DNA of 64,000 bases. Source: Gp6-AA40 sp035711805 (GTDB lineage: Bacteria; Acidobacteriota; Vicinamibacteria; Vicinamibacterales; UBA2999). The notes under the pieces were generated by a model. It worked only from the letters and a program-made list of their open reading frames with translations, made no database searches and had not been told where the DNA came from. The translations under genes were made by a program, and so were the position numbers. Positions 38,701-47,300 of this stretch are shown one piece after another. How positions within the stretch are numbered: the stretch's first letter is position 1; the number at the start of each line of letters is the position of its first letter. The stretch covers positions 94,261 to 158,260 of the forward strand of contig DASTBV010000011.1 of NCBI GenBank assembly GCA_035711805.1, written 5' to 3'.

Positions 38701-39987
38701 GTGATTGATCCAGCGCTGCTTCGCGAGAATCCTGACGCCGTCCGATCCGGATTGGGCAAGCGCGGCGCCGATCTGTCGAGCGAGCTGGAGGAACTGGCGA
38801 CACTCGAGACGGCGCGCCGCCGTCTGCTTCCGGAAGTCGAGGGACTGAAGCGGCAGCAGAACGCCGCCGGCGACGAGGTGGCGCGCGCGAAGCGTCAGGG
38901 CCTCGACATCGCCGGAATTCAGGCCGCGAGCCGCGCACGGAACCAGCAGATCAAGCAGCTGAGCGTCGAGCTCGACGTCATCGAGCAGCGGCGCGACCGC
39001 GGGCTGCTGAACCTGCCGAATATTCCCCACGACAGCGTGCCGGTGGGGAAGAGCAGCGCCGACAACGTCGAGATCCATCGCCGCGGAACCCCGCGGAACT
39101 TCGACTTCACGCCGCAGGCGCACTGGGATCTCGGACCGGCGCTCGGAATCATCGACTTCGAGCGCGGAACCAAGATCGCTGCCGCGCGGTTTTCCGTGCT
39201 GGTGCGCGACGGCGCGAAGCTCGCACGCGCGCTCATCAACTTCATGCTCCACCTGCACACGACGGAGCACGGCTACACGGAGATCGAGCCGCCGTTCCTC
39301 GTCAACACCGCGTCGCTGACCGGCACCGGCAACCTGCCGAAGTTCGAGGCGGACCTGTTCAAGATTGCAGGCGAGTGGGACCTCTATCTGGTACCCACCG
39401 CCGAAGTGCCGCTGACGAACATGCATCGCGGCGAGATCCTCGACGGCCGCACGCTGCCGATTCGCTACACGGCGTATACACCGTGCTTCCGCAGCGAGGC
39501 GGGGTCCTACGGCGCGGACGTGCGCGGACTGATTCGGCAGCACCAGTTCGACAAGGTGGAGCTGATGGCGTTTTCACCGCCGGACAAGTCCTACGACGAG
39601 CTGGAGCGGCTCACCTCCAATGCCGAAGAAGTCCTGAACCGGCTGGAGCTGCCGTATCGGCGCGTGCTCCTGTGCAGCGGCGATATGGGGTTTGCCTCGG
39701 CAAAGACCTACGACCTCGAGGTGTGGCTGCCCGGGCAGAACACGTATCGCGAGATCTCGTCCTGCAGCAACACGGAGGCGTTCCAGGCGCGGCGCGCGAA
39801 CATCAAGTTCCGATCCGAGGGGACCGGTAAGGCCGAGTTCGTCCACACGCTGAACGGCTCCGGCCTGGCCGTCGGCCGCACGCTCATCGCGATTCTCGAG
39901 AACTACCAGCAGGCGGATGGTTCGGTCGTGATCCCCGAGGCGCTGCGGCCGTTCATGAACGGCGCGACGGTGATTCGCCGGCCCTAA
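38701..39987 (+). CDS. serS: Seryl-tRNA synthetase
   Basis: Class II aminoacyl-tRNA synthetase. The 428 residues comprise the N-terminal long coiled-coil arm (about 1-105, starting MIDPALLRENPDAVRSGLGK) that binds the tRNA-Ser variable arm, motif 2 (CFRSEAGSYGADVRGLIRQH) and motif 3 (GSGLAVGRTLIAILENYQQ). The start is GTG at 38701. A tRNA-Ser gene lies 75 bases downstream on the same strand, so enzyme and substrate are neighbours. Confidence 0.97.
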   Translation: MIDPALLRENPDAVRSGLGKRGADLSSELEELATLETARRRLLPEVEGLKRQQNAAGDEVARAKRQGLDIAGIQAASRARNQQIKQLSVELDVIEQRRDRGLLNLPNIPHDSVPVGKSSADNVEIHRRGTPRNFDFTPQAHWDLGPALGIIDFERGTKIAAARFSVLVRDGAKLARALINFMLHLHTTEHGYTEIEPPFLVNTASLTGTGNLPKFEADLFKIAGEWDLYLVPTAEVPLTNMHRGEILDGRTLPIRYTAYTPCFRSEAGSYGADVRGLIRQHQFDKVELMAFSPPDKSYDELERLTSNAEEVLNRLELPYRRVLLCSGDMGFASAKTYDLEVWLPGQNTYREISSCSNTEAFQARRANIKFRSEGTGKAEFVHTLNGSGLAVGRTLIAILENYQQADGSVVIPEALRPFMNGATVIRRP

Positions 39988-40022
39988 CCACGAAGATCGC
40001 GAAGGACGCGAAGACCACGAAG
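39987..40022. repeat. Four tandem 9-base degenerate units after serS
   Basis: Units ACCACGAAG, ATCGCGAAG, GACGCGAAG and ACCACGAAG run without gaps from the last base of the serS stop codon. All share C-G-A-A-G at their ends. On the minus strand this reads as CTTCG-rich repeat DNA. The remaining 39 bases up to the tRNA gene hold no clear promoter. Confidence 0.7.
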
Positions 40023-40061
40023 AACTTCTCTAATTCGGGTACGATCAAAGGACCAGACCGC

Positions 40062-40151
40062 GGAGGGATGGCCGAGCGGTTGATGGCGGCGGTCTTGAAA
40101 ACCGTTGTACCCGAAAGGGTATCGGGGGTTCGAATCCCTCTCCCTCCGCCA
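40062..40151 (+). tRNA. tRNA-Ser (anticodon TGA)
   Basis: Acceptor stem GGAGGGA (40062-40068) pairs with TCCCTCC (40141-40147), followed by G and an encoded CCA (40149-40151). The anticodon loop CTTGAAA (40094-40100) has anticodon TGA at 40096-40098, and the T-arm contains GGTTCGAATCC. The long variable arm (a CCC-GAAA-GGG stem) confirms class II tRNA-Ser, reading UCA and probably other UCN codons. Confidence 0.97.
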
Positions 40152-40157
40152 GACTTC

Positions 40158-40226
40158 GCTCGGCTTCGCCGAGCTTCGTCCAGGCAGGCGAACGTCACCA
40201 AAGACGCGAGCTTCGTCCAGGCAGGC
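40158..40226. repeat. Hairpin and 19-base direct repeat after tRNA-Ser
   Basis: A perfect hairpin GCTCGGC-TTC-GCCGAGC (40158-40174) starts 7 bases after the tRNA CCA and may act in 3' processing or termination. The 19-mer GAGCTTCGTCCAGGCAGGC occurs at 40171-40189 and again, identical, at 40208-40226. No gene is seen in this 92-base gap. Confidence 0.75.
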
Positions 40227-40243
40227 TGTAACATCCGTCAGCT

Positions 40244-41125
40244 ATGGCAGCGTCACCTGTCTCGCCACTCTGGCTTCCGGCGCTGCTGGCCGGCGCCGCC
40301 GTTCTGGCGGCCGAACAGCTTGATGCACAGAAGCCCGAACCGGCATTCGACGCGGTCTCGATCAGGATCAACAAGAACACGGCGGCGGTTTTCACCACGC
40401 GGGAACGGCCCGATGGCGGGTTCACAGTCACGGCGTCGTCAGCCGTCTCGCTGCTGAGTCGCGCTTTTTCGGATGGCGGAGGCGACATGGTCGGCGTCCC
40501 ACCATGGGCGTTCTCAACGCGCCTTGACGTCATCGCCAATGCGGTTCCCGGGCGTGGTACGCCGACGCCGGAACAGCGTCGCAACATGACGAGAGCGATG
40601 CTCGCTGAGCGCTTCAAGCTCGAGTGGCACCGCGGGACGCGTGAGATGCCGGTGTTCGACCTTGTGCATGCGCGCAGAGATCGCCGGCTTGGGAACGGGC
40701 TGAAGAAGTCCGGGACCGATTGTGAGAAGGTTATGGCTCAGCGGCGCGCGGAGCAAGCGGCCGCGCTTGCGGAAGGACGGCCGTTTCGGCCCGACTCTAC
40801 GCCATCGAGCGGGCCGCTCCCATCGTGCACCATCCGGCCGGGCATCCGAACCGAAGCAGAGATCCCGATGGCGGTCCTGCCGGTGATCCTTCGGGGCCTG
40901 GCTGGGCGGCCCGTCGTGGACAAAACCGGCTTGACGGGGTCCTACCACCTTCTACTTACTGCGGTGCCTGCAGTCCTTCCGACTCCCGGCGCAACGACGG
41001 AGGGTGGCGATGTACCTTCTGTGTTCACCGCGGTAGAAGAGCAACTCGGCCTGAAGCTGGTGCCATCCCGCGCCATATTGCCGGCACTCTTTATCGATCG
41101 CTTCGAACCGCCGACGGAGAACTGA
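40244..41125 (+). CDS. TIGR03435 family protein (acidobacterial, unknown function)
   Basis: 293 residues with an N-terminal hydrophobic export segment (about 7-27). The mature start AFDAVSIRINK corresponds to the FEVASIKP motif of the TIGR03435 family, followed by the conserved MLAERFKLEWHRGTREMPVF and the C-terminal GRPVVDKTGLTGSYHLLL, all hallmarks of this family, known mainly from Acidobacteria in many paralogues. Function is unknown; members often sit near regulators or peptidases. Here the neighbours are tRNA-Ser and EF-P, which gives no hint. It is the strongest taxonomic marker in the window. Confidence 0.88.
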   Translation: MAASPVSPLWLPALLAGAAVLAAEQLDAQKPEPAFDAVSIRINKNTAAVFTTRERPDGGFTVTASSAVSLLSRAFSDGGGDMVGVPPWAFSTRLDVIANAVPGRGTPTPEQRRNMTRAMLAERFKLEWHRGTREMPVFDLVHARRDRRLGNGLKKSGTDCEKVMAQRRAEQAAALAEGRPFRPDSTPSSGPLPSCTIRPGIRTEAEIPMAVLPVILRGLAGRPVVDKTGLTGSYHLLLTAVPAVLPTPGATTEGGDVPSVFTAVEEQLGLKLVPSRAILPALFIDRFEPPTEN

Positions 41126-41177
41126 ACAATCCGCACGGCAAAGCACAGCGTGCGAGAATCCCAACCCGAGCAACCTG

Positions 41178-41753
41178 ATGCCCTCACAACTGGAAGCCAT
41201 CGAAATCAAACGCAAGATGTACTTCGAGCACGAAGGGGCGCCGTACCACTGCCTCGATGTCGAGGTCTCGAAGCCGACGGCGCGCGGCGGCCAGACGCTG
41301 GTCCGCCTGAAGATGCGCAACCTGCTTACACGCGCCGTCTTCGACAAGACCTTCAAGGCCGGCGAAAAGTTCAAGGAACCCGATCTCGCCCGCGTCGAGG
41401 CGATCTACCAGTACGCCGACGGCGACGGATTTCATTTCATGGATCAGGAGAGCTTCGAGACGCTGACGCTGCGTCCGGACATGGTCGGCGACGATGGCGA
41501 TCTGCTCGTCGACGATCTGATCGTCCAGATCAACAAGTTCAACGGCAACCCGATCGGCCTGCAGCTTCCACCGCTCGTCGAGATGACGATCAAGGAAACC
41601 GAGCCTGGAACGCGCGGCGACACCGCGAGCGGGACGGTCACCAAGGTGGCGCGGACCGACACCGGGCTCGAAATCCGCGTGCCGCTGTTCATCAAGGAAG
41701 GGGAACGTGTCCGTGTTCACACCGAAACGCGTGAGTTTGCCGGCCGTGCGTAG
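41178..41753 (+). CDS. efp: Elongation factor P (EfpL/YeiP-like loop)
   Basis: Three-domain translation factor that rescues ribosomes stalled at polyproline. The 191 residues have the KOW-like N domain, OB domains and the C-terminal EIRVPLFIKEGERVRVHTET signature. The loop that normally carries a modified Lys or Arg reads KPTARGGQT, which matches the PTARG loop of the EF-P paralogue EfpL (YeiP) rather than the PGKGQA loop of classical EF-P. The tip Arg is about residue 36. No epmA/epmB/earP modification gene is seen in the window. ATG at 41178. Confidence 0.88.
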   Translation: MPSQLEAIEIKRKMYFEHEGAPYHCLDVEVSKPTARGGQTLVRLKMRNLLTRAVFDKTFKAGEKFKEPDLARVEAIYQYADGDGFHFMDQESFETLTLRPDMVGDDGDLLVDDLIVQINKFNGNPIGLQLPPLVEMTIKETEPGTRGDTASGTVTKVARTDTGLEIRVPLFIKEGERVRVHTETREFAGRA

Positions 41754-42441
41754 GAATCCGCCTTCGCCAGGCTTCCGCGAGACAGGCTTCCGCCTCGCTG
41801 GGGCGTTCGTGCTGGTCCTTGCCGCGACGCTCGGCTTGTCTGCGCAGACCACCAAACTGACCGATCCGTCGCAGCTGACCGAAACCGCTCCGGACGTCTT
41901 CCGGGCGCGCTTCGAAACCAGCAAAGGTCCGTTCGTCATCGAAGTGCATCGCGAATGGGCGCCGCTTGGCGCCGACCGCTTCTACAACCTGGTGAAGAAC
42001 GGCTTCTACGACGGCACGCGCTTCTTCCGGGTACGGCCGGGATTCATGGCCCAGTTCGGGCTGAACGGCGACCCGACCATCCAGGCCGCCTGGCAGCGCG
42101 CCAGCCTGCGCGACGAGCCGCCGATGAAGAGCAACACCCGCGGCTACGTGTCCTTTACAAAGGAAAGCCTGCCGAACACGCGCTTCACCCAGATCTTCAT
42201 CAACTACGCCGACAACAGTTATCTGAACGAACAGGGCTTCGCCCCGTTCGGTGAGGTCGTCACCGGCATGGAAGTCGTGGACAAGATCTTCAGCCCGCCC
42301 CGCGACAACGAGCCGGATCAGCGGCGCATTCTGCGAGAGGGCAATGCGTACCTGAAGGAGTTTCCGCAGCTCGACTTCGTCAAGAAGGCGACGATTGTTC
42401 CGGCGGGACCGGCGGCTCCGGCGCGCCGACGGCCGTCCTGA
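41707..42441 (+). CDS. Exported cyclophilin-type peptidyl-prolyl isomerase
   Basis: Cyclophilin that catalyses prolyl cis-trans isomerisation, probably in the periplasm. The 244 residues have an N-terminal signal segment (GAFVLVLAATLGLSAQ near residues 32-47) and the cyclophilin core: DRFYNLVKNGFYDGTRFFRV, the QIFINYADNSYLN motif and FAPFGEVVTGMEVVDKI. GTG 41707 has a strong GGAAGG site five bases upstream but overlaps efp by 47 bases; GTG 41746 would give a tidier signal peptide and an 8-base overlap. The last 62 bases overlap the convergent thioredoxin-like gene. Confidence 0.9.
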   Translation: MSVFTPKRVSLPAVRRNPPSPGFRETGFRLAGAFVLVLAATLGLSAQTTKLTDPSQLTETAPDVFRARFETSKGPFVIEVHREWAPLGADRFYNLVKNGFYDGTRFFRVRPGFMAQFGLNGDPTIQAAWQRASLRDEPPMKSNTRGYVSFTKESLPNTRFTQIFINYADNSYLNEQGFAPFGEVVTGMEVVDKIFSPPRDNEPDQRRILREGNAYLKEFPQLDFVKKATIVPAGPAAPARRRPS

Positions 42442-43075
42442 CGAAGGCTTCCTCCGGCAGGGCGCCCAACATCTCGATACCGCCGTCGCTCGCGCCGAGG
42501 ACGACCGTCTTCGGCACGCCTGTCACCTGATACTGCTGCGATAAATCCATGAATTCGGCCGCGTCCACGGAGGCGGCGCGGATAAGGGGGCTTTCGACCG
42601 CCATCCGGTGCGCCATCGTCACTGCCCTCGGGCAGTGCGGGCAGGTCGGGGTGACGAAAACAAGGATCTCGGTGGGTGCCGTCACGTGCGTCGCGATGAG
42701 TGTCTTGCTCTGCGGCGTCAACGCCGACTCACCGGTGCCCGCGAGGATCAGCGCTTCAATCAGCGACACGAACTCGTAGCCCGCGGGGGCTCCGAGAAAG
42801 CGGATCCTGGTATCTTCCTCGCCACGAAGCAGCACGACGGACGGGATTCGGTCGATTCCGTACTGCGCAGCCCGCTCTTTTTCCAGAATGAAGTTCACTT
42901 CCTGAAGCGAAATCAGGTCGTTGAGCCCGACGACTTCGTCGAGTACCTGGCGGGCGATGAGGGCTGTTTCAGGAGCGTCGATCGTCTGCGTGAAGAAGAG
43001 GATGGTGACCGGGTTCGTTATTTCGGCGAGGCGGACCGAAACGGTCTGGCGGTCCTGTTCAGAGAGCAATGGCAC
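42380..43075 (-). CDS. Two-domain thioredoxin-fold protein (PDO-like)
   Basis: 231 residues with two thioredoxin-like folds, like archaeal/bacterial protein disulfide oxidoreductases. The C-terminal unit keeps a redox motif TPTCPHCPRA (CPHC at about 144-147). The N-terminal unit, at the equivalent site, reads FFTQTIDAPE and has no CxxC, so only one active site remains. Cis-Pro loops RIPSVV and GVPKTVV are present in both halves. No signal peptide. It may reduce or isomerise disulfides; its partner is unknown. The 3' end overlaps the cyclophilin gene by 62 bases on the opposite strand. Confidence 0.82.
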   Translation of the reverse strand: MPLLSEQDRQTVSVRLAEITNPVTILFFTQTIDAPETALIARQVLDEVVGLNDLISLQEVNFILEKERAAQYGIDRIPSVVLLRGEEDTRIRFLGAPAGYEFVSLIEALILAGTGESALTPQSKTLIATHVTAPTEILVFVTPTCPHCPRAVTMAHRMAVESPLIRAASVDAAEFMDLSQQYQVTGVPKTVVLGASDGGIEMLGALPEEAFVRTAVGAPEPPVPPEQSSPS

Positions 43076-43096
43076 GGGGCACCCTGCCGGAACGGG

Positions 43097-43543
43097 CTAA
43101 AACTTGAACAAATCGTCGAATGCCTTCCGCGCATCGTCGGTGCGCGGCGTCGTGGTTTCGCGTTCGACGGTCGTCCGCGGCGAGAAGAGATCGCAGCTGT
43201 TGCGGGCGTTCTTCGGTGAAATTCTCGCCGGAATGGTTTCCATGCACTCGAAGCGGCTGCCCGGGTCGAACGACGTGCATTGCGCGCAGGCGTGGAGATC
43301 GGTCCCGCAGCGCGGGCACCGGGCGTCGAAGCCGATGTCTGCGGACCCGACGTTGCCGCACTGTGCGCAACGGACGACCTCGCGGTACCCGGGCATGTTG
43401 ATTGTCTTGGGTGCATCCCGCGAGATCCGCCGGGTGCCCGCGGGTGCGCCCGGTTCGGGGGCTGGCCGGTTGGGTTTGGGTGTCTGCGGCCGGTCGCGGT
43501 CGTCGTCCTGGTAGCCCCGCTGGCGATATTTGCGGTCGCTCAT
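43097..43543 (-). CDS. Zinc-ribbon protein, unknown function
   Basis: 148 residues. The N-terminal 45 residues are charged and Pro-rich (low complexity). The middle has three Cys pairs, CAQCGN, CPRCGT and CAQC, consistent with one or two zinc ribbons, then a lone Cys in FECMET. The C-terminus is mostly polar and ends DDLFKF. I do not recognise a named family. It lies 21 bases upstream of the thioredoxin-like gene on the same strand, so a redox or metal-related pair is possible. It is divergent from actA across 191 bases. Confidence 0.65.
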   Translation of the reverse strand: MSDRKYRQRGYQDDDRDRPQTPKPNRPAPEPGAPAGTRRISRDAPKTINMPGYREVVRCAQCGNVGSADIGFDARCPRCGTDLHACAQCTSFDPGSRFECMETIPARISPKNARNSCDLFSPRTTVERETTTPRTDDARKAFDDLFKF

Positions 43544-43593
43544 CGCACCATCAGCTTACGCTCTTTTGCCGCCTGAGATAGATCCACGCCGAG

Positions 43594-43602
43594 TGTGGAT
43601 AA
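43594..43602. promoter_or_regulatory. Perfect DnaA box upstream of the act operon
   Basis: TGTGGATAA matches the DnaA-box consensus 9 of 9. It lies 31 bases before the -35 of the proposed actA promoter, in the 191-base divergent gap. The site could be chance (a 9-mer is expected by chance a few times in a genome of this size) or a regulatory target. Confidence 0.4.
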
Positions 43603-43632
43603 GAATGTCTGCCGCCCGGGGGGGCGACTTGC

Positions 43633-43661
43633 TTGATCCTTTTTTCACAACATGGTACAAA
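43633..43661 (+). promoter_or_regulatory. Putative promoter for the act-sco1-cox genes
   Basis: TTGATC (43633-43638), a 17-base spacer and TACAAA (43656-43661) preceded by TGG, giving an extended -10. Each hexamer matches 4 of 6. The leader of about 70 bases to actA contains a stem, CGCAGG with CCTGCG (near 43686 and 43703), whose role is unknown. Confidence 0.45.
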
Positions 43662-43734
43662 CCGTGACTGGCCCACGGGGAAACGCAGGAAAGGACCGGA
43701 CCTGCGGTCGGGCGTCCCGCTTCGCTAGCTTCCA

Positions 43735-44385
43735 ATGCCGCAGATCTTCCGTCGTAGCGCCAACACCACTTCGAAGCTAAGTCTTGCCGGCCTTCTCATT
43801 CTGGTCGGCGGCCTGATTTTCACGGCTATTGTCGTCGCGCGCTCCAGCTACGTCACGCGCGCGCACGAGTTCGTCGAGCAGCCCGTCCAGTTCAGCCATC
43901 GCCATCACGTCAAGGACGATGGCATCGACTGCCGGTACTGCCACACCTCGGTCGAAACGTCGCCGTTCGCCGGGATTCCGCCGACCAAGACGTGCATGAA
44001 CTGCCACTCGCAGATCTGGGCGCAGGCGCCGATTCTCGAACCGATCCGCGTCAGCTTCCGCGAGGATCGGCCGGTGCGCTGGATCCGGGTGCACGACCTG
44101 CCGGACTTCGTTTATTTCAACCACAGTATTCACGTGAAGAAGGGCATGGGATGCGAGACGTGTCACGGCCGCATCGACGAGATGCCGTTGACCCTGCAGG
44201 AAAACACCCTGCAGATGGAGTGGTGCGTCAACTGCCACCGCAATCCCGAAAACTACGTACGGCCGCGCAGCGAGATCTACACGATGGGCTACAAGCCGCC
44301 CGTCCCGCAGTCGGTGATCGGCGCGCAGCTGGTGAAGGAATACGGAATCCGCGGCAACACCAGCTGCTCGACGTGCCATCGGTGA
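43735..44385 (+). CDS. actA: Alternative complex III subunit A, pentaheme cytochrome c
   Basis: Periplasmic multiheme subunit of alternative complex III, which oxidises menaquinol and passes electrons to an oxidase. The 216 residues have one N-terminal membrane anchor (LAGLLILVGGLIFTAIVVA at about 17-35) and five CxxCH heme sites: CRYCH, CMNCH, CETCH, CVNCH and CSTCH. This is the ActA architecture. It opens a run of six act genes with gaps of 1-8 bases or small overlaps. Confidence 0.95.
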   Translation: MPQIFRRSANTTSKLSLAGLLILVGGLIFTAIVVARSSYVTRAHEFVEQPVQFSHRHHVKDDGIDCRYCHTSVETSPFAGIPPTKTCMNCHSQIWAQAPILEPIRVSFREDRPVRWIRVHDLPDFVYFNHSIHVKKGMGCETCHGRIDEMPLTLQENTLQMEWCVNCHRNPENYVRPRSEIYTMGYKPPVPQSVIGAQLVKEYGIRGNTSCSTCHR

Positions 44386-44392
44386 CCCGTTC

Positions 44393-47300
44393 ATGACGCA
44401 GCCGATCGACATCCAGTCGCTCCGTACCAGGCTCGAAGGCAGCCGCGGCCGCGAGTATTGGCGCAGCCTCGAGGCCGTATCCGAGACGCCCGAGTTCAAG
44501 GAATTCCTGCATCGCGAGTTCCCGCAGAACGCCTCGGAGTGGCTCGACCCGGTTGGCCGCCGCGGGTTCCTGAAGTTGATGGGCGCGTCACTGACGCTTG
44601 CCGGAGTCAGCGCGTGTACGCGTCAGCCGGACGAGGCCATCGTTCCCTACGTGCGGCAGCCCGAGGAACTCGTTCCGGGAAAGCCGCTCTTTTATGCGAC
44701 GGCGATGCCGTTTGCCGGAGCCGGCATCGGTCTCCTCGTCGAGAACCACGAGGGACGGCCGACGAAGATCGAGGGGAATCCCGATCACCCGACCAGCCGG
44801 GGGGCCACCGATCTCTTCGCGCAGGCGTCAATTCTCGACCTGTACGACCCGGATCGCTCGCAGACGATCACGCACCTCGGTGAAATCCGCACGTTCGAGG
44901 CATTCGCCGGCGCGCTCAAGGAAGTGTTGACCGGTCAACAGTCGTCGCGCGGCTCCGGGCTGCGAATCCTCAGCGAGACGGTGACCTCGCCGACGCTGAA
45001 CGCGCAGATCGACGAGCTGCTGGGACGCTTCCCGCAGGCGAAATGGGTGCAGTGGGAGCCGTTCTCGCGGCACAACGCGCGGGAGGGCAGCCGGCTCGCG
45101 TTTGGCGAGTATGTCGACGCCCAGTACGCGATCGACAAGGCGGACGTCGTCCTCTCGCTCGATTCTGACTTTCTGTGTGCCGGCGGCAACGGGCTCTCGC
45201 ACGCGCGCGCGTTTGCATCACGGCGGAGGCTCGAGGGTGACAAGGCGGCTTTCATCCGCCTCTACGCGGTCGAGTCGTCGCCGTCGAACACAGGCACGAA
45301 AGCGGATCACCGCCTGCCGCTGCGCGCGTCGGAAATCGAGGCATTTGCCCGGGCTGTTGCGGCGCAGGTTGGCGTAACCGCGGCCGGTGAAACGGCGGCT
45401 CCTGCGGCGGCGCAGAACTGGATGGCTGCGCTGGTGAAGGACCTGCAGGCCGCGCGCGGCCGCAGCCTCGTGATTGCCGGCGATTCGCAGCCGCCCGTGG
45501 TGCACGCGCTGGCGCATGCCATGAACGAGGCGCTCGGAAATGTAGGCGCCACGGTCAGTTACACCCAGACAGCGGAAGCGCGCCCCATCAACCAGGTCGA
45601 GGCGCTGCGGGAACTTGTCGGCGAGATGAACGCCGGCACGGTCAGCTTCCTGCTGATTCTGGGTGGTAATCCTGTCTACACCGCGCCGGCGGACCTCAAG
45701 TTCACGGAGGCGCTGGGGAAGGTGGGACTGCGGGCGCACGTCGGGCTGCACCAGGACGAGACGGCCGCGCAGTGCCACTGGCACGTGCCGCAGGCGCATT
45801 ACCTCGAGAGCTGGAGCGACGTTCGCGCGGCCGACGGAACGGTCTCGATCATTCAGCCGCTGATCGCCCCGCTCTACGGCGGCCGCTCGTTCCACGAAGT
45901 CGTCGCGGCCCTCAGCGAAAGCGGCCCGCGCCCCGCGTACGACCTCCTTCGGGCATTCTGGAACGGGGAAGGCGTGGCGCCGCGTCAGCCCGTGACTGCA
46001 CCCGCCGGCCGGGGGGTAGCTGCACCGGCGCCGGCGCCGGCGCCGGCGGCTGCGCGAGGTGCTCAGCCCGCAGCGGCGGCTCCACCGGCGGCGTCCACGT
46101 TCGATCGCGACTGGCGGCGCTGGCTGCACGACGGCGTCATGCCGAACACCGCCTTCGCCCCGAGGCCGGTGACCGTTCAAGCCAATGCGATTGCCGGAGC
46201 GCCGGCGTCTCCGCGCGGCCAGGGCCTTGACGTCGTCTTCCTGCCCGATCCGAGTGTTTACGACGGACGCTTCGCGAACAACGCGTGGCTGCAGGAGCTC
46301 CCCAAGTCGCTGACGAAGCTGACATGGGACAACGCCGCACTCGTGGGACCGGCGACGGCAGCTCGCCTCAACCTTGTCAGCGGCGATGTCGTCGAGCTGA
46401 AGCAGGGCAACAACTCCATCCGGATCCCGGTCTGGATTAACCCTGGCCACGCTGCTGACACGGTGACGGTGCATCTGGGGTACGGCCGCACGCGCGCCGG
46501 CCGCGTCGGCAACGGCACGGGCGTGAACGTGAACCCGCTTCGCTCGACTGCGGCGCCGCACATCCTCACGGGCGTCGAGCTGACGAAGACAGGCGACAGC
46601 TACGAGCTCGCCTGCACACAGGACCACTGGTCGCTCGAGGGGCGCAACATCGTCCGCGTCGGCACGCGAGAGCAGTTCGAGCAGGATCGCGACTTCGTCA
46701 AGAAGATGGAGCACCTGCCGCTCAGCAAGGTCACCATGCTGACCCAGGAGTTCAAGTACGACGGGTACGCGTGGGGCATGGCGATCGACCAGAACGTCTG
46801 CACGGGCTGCAACTCCTGCGTGGTTGCCTGCCAGGCCGAGAACAACGTTCCCGTCGTCGGCAAGTCACAGGTGCTGAACGGCCGCGAAATGCACTGGCTG
46901 CGTGTGGACCGCTATTACACAGGCGAGATCGACAACCCGGATACCTACCATCAGCCGATGCCGTGTCAGCAGTGCGAGAGCGCGCCCTGCGAGGTGGTGT
47001 GTCCGGTGTCGGCCACGGTGCACAGCGACGAAGGCCTGAACGACATGGTCTACAACCGGTGTGTCGGCACGCGGTATTGCTCGAACAACTGTCCGTACAA
47101 AGTGCGGCGCTTCAACTTCCTGCTCTACTCCGACTGGAACACCCAGAGCCTGTGGCCGCTGCGCAACCCTGACGTCACCGTCCGCAGCCGCGGCGTGATG
47201 GAGAAGTGCACCTACTGCGTGCAGCGCATCAACCACGCGCGCGTGGCGGCCAAACTCGAGGATCGGCGGATCCAGGACGGTGAAGTGCTGACGGCCTGCC

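Noticed and set aside
40171..40226. tRNA attachment site (att) of an integrated element
   Set aside because: The repeats do not contain the tRNA 3' end and there is no integrase or foreign gene block.
43662..43734. Possible GEMM (cyclic di-GMP) riboswitch before the multiheme actA gene
   Set aside because: A stem is present, but I could not match the conserved GEMM core bases; it stays an unassigned leader stem.
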